Assembly: GCA_963921425.1 (NCBI GenBank)
Contig: OY992833.1
Span: 10,333,738 to 10,397,737, forward strand
DNA from: Dryas octopetala
Lineage: Eukaryota; Streptophyta; Magnoliopsida; Rosales; Rosaceae
Direction of reading: 5' to 3'
Length of the DNA: 64,000 nt
Part shown: positions 59,916 through 64,000 of the stretch, one piece after another
How the letters are laid out: every line of letters begins with the position of its first letter
How positions within the stretch are numbered: position 1 is the stretch's first letter
Program-made: the position numbers and the translations under genes
The notes under the pieces: generated by a model
What the model was told of the DNA's origin: nothing
What the model saw: only the letters and a program-made list of their open reading frames with translations
Databases searched by the model: none

Positions 59916-61714
59916 AACGAAAGGGTACAAAAAGAGAGAAAGAGAAAGGAAGGATGATTGGATAAACACTGAGAAGGAGAAGGAGAAAGAAGGGAGAGGA
60001 AGAAGAAGGTAAATTTCCAACTTCCATGTACCCTATGTTTTCCTTAGATTTAGTTTGTTGATCATTTCTGTTTTGGGGTAAGGTTTATTTACTAAGTAGA
60101 GAGGTTTTTAGGAGCACAAACACATTGAATTTGGAGGGAAAAAGGAAGAGAATTCGGGTGGGTGTCCTTAGTGATTTTTGGGGTTTATGTTCAAAATCAA
60201 GAATTGAGTTTTAGCTTGTTTTGAGTGTGGGTAATTGATTGGGACACTTTAAACTCGTTTTAAAGGCCTAAGGAACCAGTTTGGGGTGTTAGAATTGATG
60301 GGGATTGAAGTTGGTTTGAAATTGGAAAATCTGGAAATTTTCCAAAAAAATTCGAAGTTTTCAAGTAGCCTACTTTGAGGCCACATAGAACTTCGTTTTG
60401 TGTGATCTTTGTATGGTTAGAAAGAGGTGTTGAAGAGCTTTAAAATGAGTATAAGTTTGCTCAATTTGGTGGTGATTTGATAAGGCACGTTAGGGCAAAG
60501 TTTAGAAAAATAAGGAAAATCTGCAAGTTGCAGAACTTTTGGAGAAAACAATGAACAGTACCTGCCGGCAACCCCACTCGCACCACCGGCTCGTGCAGCA
60601 GCGTACGGAAGCTTCGGTCACCGGGAAAAGATCCTTCCCTACTATATTTTTTTTTTCGAGTCCGATGGTGGCCTCTGTTTTGCGATATGAAGCCCTAACT
60701 TAGTATTTTTCACTACACACACTAGGATTGGAGAGTGAGTGACTTTTGTTCTTTATTTAATTGTGGGTTTTTGTTATTTTTTTGTACTAGTTTAGGCTCG
60801 GAGGACAGCCGGAAGGTATGAGACAACCTCTAGCGGCGAGTTAAGCACAAGTTCGAGGTAAGGGGATCTGGGAACCTTTGATTGCAAACTTAATCATATT
60901 GAAACTTTGTTGAAGATTATTATATGTGTGCTAATATGTGAATTATATGAATGATCTAAATGACTTGAACATGGTATGAATTAGTTAATTATATATATTA
61001 AATAATAATGCATTACCTGAATGTGCATTTATTTGAATGTGAACATGATTCATTGAGAATGAAGGTTACTGTGGTGAGAAGGGATTGAGAGTTAAATTTA
61101 CATTTCGTAGTGTGCGCCGGGTTGATAAAACGATTTAAACCTCAAGGTGAATTGGGACCTTTGGTTGCGATCGAAGTTAGAATATCTTACATTTTAGTTG
61201 CGATTGAAGTGAAGATATATTGCAATTTATTTTTCAAGGGATTAATAAGGAAGTGCAGCATAACATTCATACATCAGTAGTATTACTATATATATTATAT
61301 GTTATATGTTGTGTGATTTCATTGAGTTTCAGTTTAATCAATTTTGCATGAAAATGGTTGGATGTCCCTACTGAGCCGTTGGTTAGAGCTCACCCCCTCA
61401 TAGACTTAATTTGCAGGTATTGTAGTGAGAGATAGTGTGAAGCCGACCGGAAGTAGTTATTGTGAGTTGGCGTGAACCAAGTTGGAGTTAGTTTTGATTT
61501 TGAAACTAAGAAGGATGTAATGTATAGATCGAAGAACTACTTATTTTGTAAATTAAACTGGAATCCAGTTGTGGCACAAGAATAATACGAAGTTTATCTC
61601 TATTTATTTTATTTTTTATTGTCGCATTCTTATTATAGAAGTTAATTCTATAATTAGAGTGTGATTCACACTTTAATTCGTGATTAATTCTTAATCTCAT
61701 TTTGGGGCGTGACA
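57981..61714 (+). mobile_element. Degenerate gypsy LTR-like sequence (possibly one or two nested LTRs)
   Basis: Starts tgtaagacct and ends tttggggcgtgaca, both LTR-like. No matching target duplication was found (accat left, ggaaa right). The interior carries a short tandem array at 59052-59156 (gtggctYtgcatgtgtatga, about four units), a (GA)n tract at 59883-59912, and a 3' part (60780-61440) with 'cggaggacagccggaagg' and 'agctcacc...ttgcaggta' landmarks similar in order to the LTR group above. No ORF of note. Confidence 0.4.
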
Positions 61715-62179
61715 GGAAAGGAAGACTTTGTGATTGAGGAGGCTCTTGTTACCTTCTCACTTCTGGATCCATCTCACACCACTAGCATGTGAGAATTTCT
61801 GATATAATTAACTTAATGCTAAATAAGTACAATTGATAGGTACGTACATGACAAAAAGTATATATATATGTACACTAAATAAGTACGATAAATTATTATG
61901 TATTCTATACATAAACAAAAGTTTGATAAATTTGTACGCTAAATAAGTATGATAGACTACTATATTTGTACTGTACACATAAAATGTTGGATAAATGTTT
62001 GATAATTAGCTAGGTACATTAAATATCAATTTTATTGTACCTCTAGTCTAGTCTCTTTTTCATATAGAATCTAAAATAAAAAAAATTTGGGTTTTCATAT
62101 CTTAAAAACCATTTGAAAAATGCTAATTATCCCAACACTTATTTCAAGCTTTTGCTTCCCAATTTATAGTGGCATCAAT
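61715..62179. other. Non-coding spacer with one short open piece
   Basis: 61715-61792 reads GKEDFVIEEALVTFSLLDPS then HTTSM and TGA, preceded by gtgacag. It could be an exon fragment, but nothing supports a gene around it. The rest is AT-rich with repeated ctaaataagta words (61809-61960). Confidence 0.3.
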
Positions 62180-64000
62180 TGTAACACCCCGATCCTAGGG
62201 CCCAAAAAAATACACTGAAACTTTGTCTTTTAAACCTCTTTTCAAAGAATGAGCTATGCACTTATCATAATAATTAAATACATTTGGTAAATAAGAGTGT
62301 GAGCCCAAAACATTTATGTAAAATTTACTGTATAAAATCAGTTAAATCAAATTAAAGTGGGTCCCACTGCCTCGTCTTCTCCTCACTGCCTCCTCCGCCT
62401 GCTTAACCTGCAAAACACTAACAACCACACTGCACCATACACATGGTACACCGGGTCATTTAAACAAACAACCCGGTAAGCTCACTAGAGCTCGTATAAG
62501 TGAAATGACATAATAATAATCGTACTCTGACAAATCAATTGCATAATCATAAACCATTAACCTCAACCTCAATCATTCACATCCTAATTAATATCCTCAA
62601 TGCATAGACACCATCATTTCCGTCCTCACGATTCAAGCTTAGATTTCACTAAGTCCTAGTAAACAAATGCAATACAAGCAACCTTCACACACTTCGTTTC
62701 TTGGAAATCCTCCAGCTTTACAACTACTTTCAAAAATCTCCTTTCAAAACCATTTTAAATCCCCTTAACCGTAAGTCAAGCTCTGAACTGAATTTATCCT
62801 TGGAAACTGATATCTCAGAAACACTTATTCTTAAAACTCACATCATCCTCGTACCTGTACTGTAGACAATGTCCTGGCCACAATCCCGCGCTCGAGCAGG
62901 CTCAAATCCTAGCCACAATCTCGTACGGATGACCCTTCCGCACGAGCAGGCTCGTATCCTAGCCACAATCCCGTACGGAGGGGTCACTCCGTACGAGCAG
63001 GCTCGTATCCTAGCCACAATCTCATACGGAGGGGTCTCTCCGTACGAGCAGGCTCGTATCCTAGCCACAATCTCATACGGAGGGGTCTCTCCGTACAAGC
63101 AGGCTCGTATCCTAGCCACGATCTCATACGGAGGGGTCTCTCCGTACGAGCAGGCTCATATCCTAGCCACAATCTCATACGGAGGGGTCTCTCCGTACGA
63201 GCAGGCTCGTCCAATCCGTACTCGCATTTCCAACTCACAACATTTTTCCCAAAATTTCTCTGAACTCTGCCGAATCCTTCCGAATTTGATCCCCGCTTAT
63301 AAACCATCACTTGTCTGTCACTCGAAACATACTGACTTTTCCTCAATAATTAGTTTGATCATTTGTATATATTAACTGCCTAATCATCAATCATTAACCT
63401 CGACTATAAATAATCCTTCTCTAATTTGGTGACTCTCCTCTAAGCAACGCTATAATTCCCAATTAATTCCTTCGCCTCAAATCCTCGTCAATTCATTCTC
63501 CTAATTCAAATCCTACACCTAATCTTCTCTAACGTAAAACAGCAAATCTTTAAAACAGACAATGAAACCACGGTACTCAACAATATAAGCAGATAAGTTT
63601 CACTTAAAATTTAACTACGTAAAAGTCCGGAATACCCTTCACGGTGTCATGGCTCGGATACCAAATCCGGCAGCATAACGGCATCGTGAATGAGATTTCC
63701 CGAGCCCATGTACCTGTTAAGACCAGACAACCAACTTATAAATATCCAGGGTTCACAATTTGGCCATTCAACGACCGAAATGGACGGTAACCACCACACA
63801 CGGTGGCTGCCCAGCCTCAAATTTCACAATACTCACCAACACGTAGACAGACCCTAGGGTTGGCCTCTAAGAGTCCTGGGGAGGCTGATTAACAAGAAAA
63901 ACCACCTAACTCGCCGCCACAAGTGGCGGAGCCGTCGGTGGCAGCGGCGGCACAATTTAAAATCAATAATTTCCTAGAGTTTTCAATTTCAAATAACAAT
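62180..64000 (-). mobile_element. Reverse-oriented LTR of the hairpin-repeat gypsy group (runs off the window)
   Basis: On the - strand it ends ...cggggtgttaca at 62180 and follows the 39200 LTR in order: cgagctctagtgagcttacc block (62474-62493 region), 51-bp hairpin array (62885-63215), then the GC-rich ccgccgctgccaccgacgg block at 63932-63950. Clear but moderate divergence. By position about 0.8 kb of the LTR start is missing beyond 64000. Whether it is a solo LTR or part of an element cannot be told; the flanking candidate duplication is tcaat (62175-62179). Confidence 0.85.
62885..63215 (-). repeat. 51-bp hairpin repeats (reverse copy)
   Basis: About six units. On the - strand most have the agaccc loop, one (near 62975-63000) has tgaccc, and one (62920-62955) has the agggtca loop. 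The stems are preserved although the loops differ. Confidence 0.85.

Noticed and set aside
59704..60012. Ser/Leu- or Arg/Glu-rich ORFs around 59.8-60.0 kb
   Set aside because: A (GA)n tract in LTR-like DNA explains both strands.

Overview
This window is nuclear DNA from a flowering plant, most likely a eudicot. It has GT-AG multi-exon genes, AT-rich introns, and two single-copy genes close to Arabidopsis-type proteins. Most of the rest is transposable elements, many nested in one another. I see no bacterial-type operons, CRISPR arrays or complete tRNA/rRNA genes. The species cannot be named from the sequence alone.

Layout. 1-6620 is the 3' part of a CACTA (En/Spm) DNA transposon: the end of a TNP2-type transposase, a second multi-exon gene with a DUF8039-like domain and a Ulp1-type cysteine protease, subterminal repeats, and the terminal inverted repeat. 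6.6-11 kb holds an antisense retroelement ORF remnant, a small inverted-repeat element and a MULE-like element with a GA-rich core. 11.3-20.6 kb is the best host gene: a 14-coding-exon CMP-sialic acid/nucleotide-sugar transporter homologue on the + strand. After a PIF/Harbinger-like element with a CCN-repeat core (21.8-22.7 kb) and a pseudogene fragment of a BRWD/PHIP-like WD40-bromodomain gene (23.4-24.3 kb), a ZCCHC10-like zinc-knuckle/RS-like gene lies on the - strand (24.6-26.5 kb).

26.6-30 kb is a second MULE-like element with a short decayed Ty1/copia element inside it. 30.1-32.9 kb is a GA-rich element split by a solo Ty3/gypsy LTR. 33-38 kb holds further gypsy remnants, a hAT-like element and a CACTA end. 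39.2-45.15 kb is a striking non-autonomous LTR retrotransposon: two apparently identical 2697-bp LTRs around only 556 bp, with a 5-bp target duplication. Each LTR carries an array of 51-bp hairpin-forming repeats. A related LTR in the opposite orientation runs off the right end (62.18-64 kb).

45-62 kb contains foldback elements and MITEs, a possible two-exon 66-aa gene (48.0-48.3 kb), a copia gag relic, a 3-copy tandem repeat, a Tat-type gypsy pol relic and LTR-like debris. The 38.15-39.2 kb flank of the non-autonomous element is duplicated at 49.8-51.1 kb, and each copy shows the other's insertion site empty.

The host genes do not form a pathway together: one is a Golgi/ER membrane transporter, one is a probable nuclear RNA-associated protein, and the small gene has no known role. 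The main story is layered transposition. The least ordinary signals are the hairpin repeats with loops that appear inverted between LTR copies, and initiator-tRNA-Met-like segments inside the gypsy elements.
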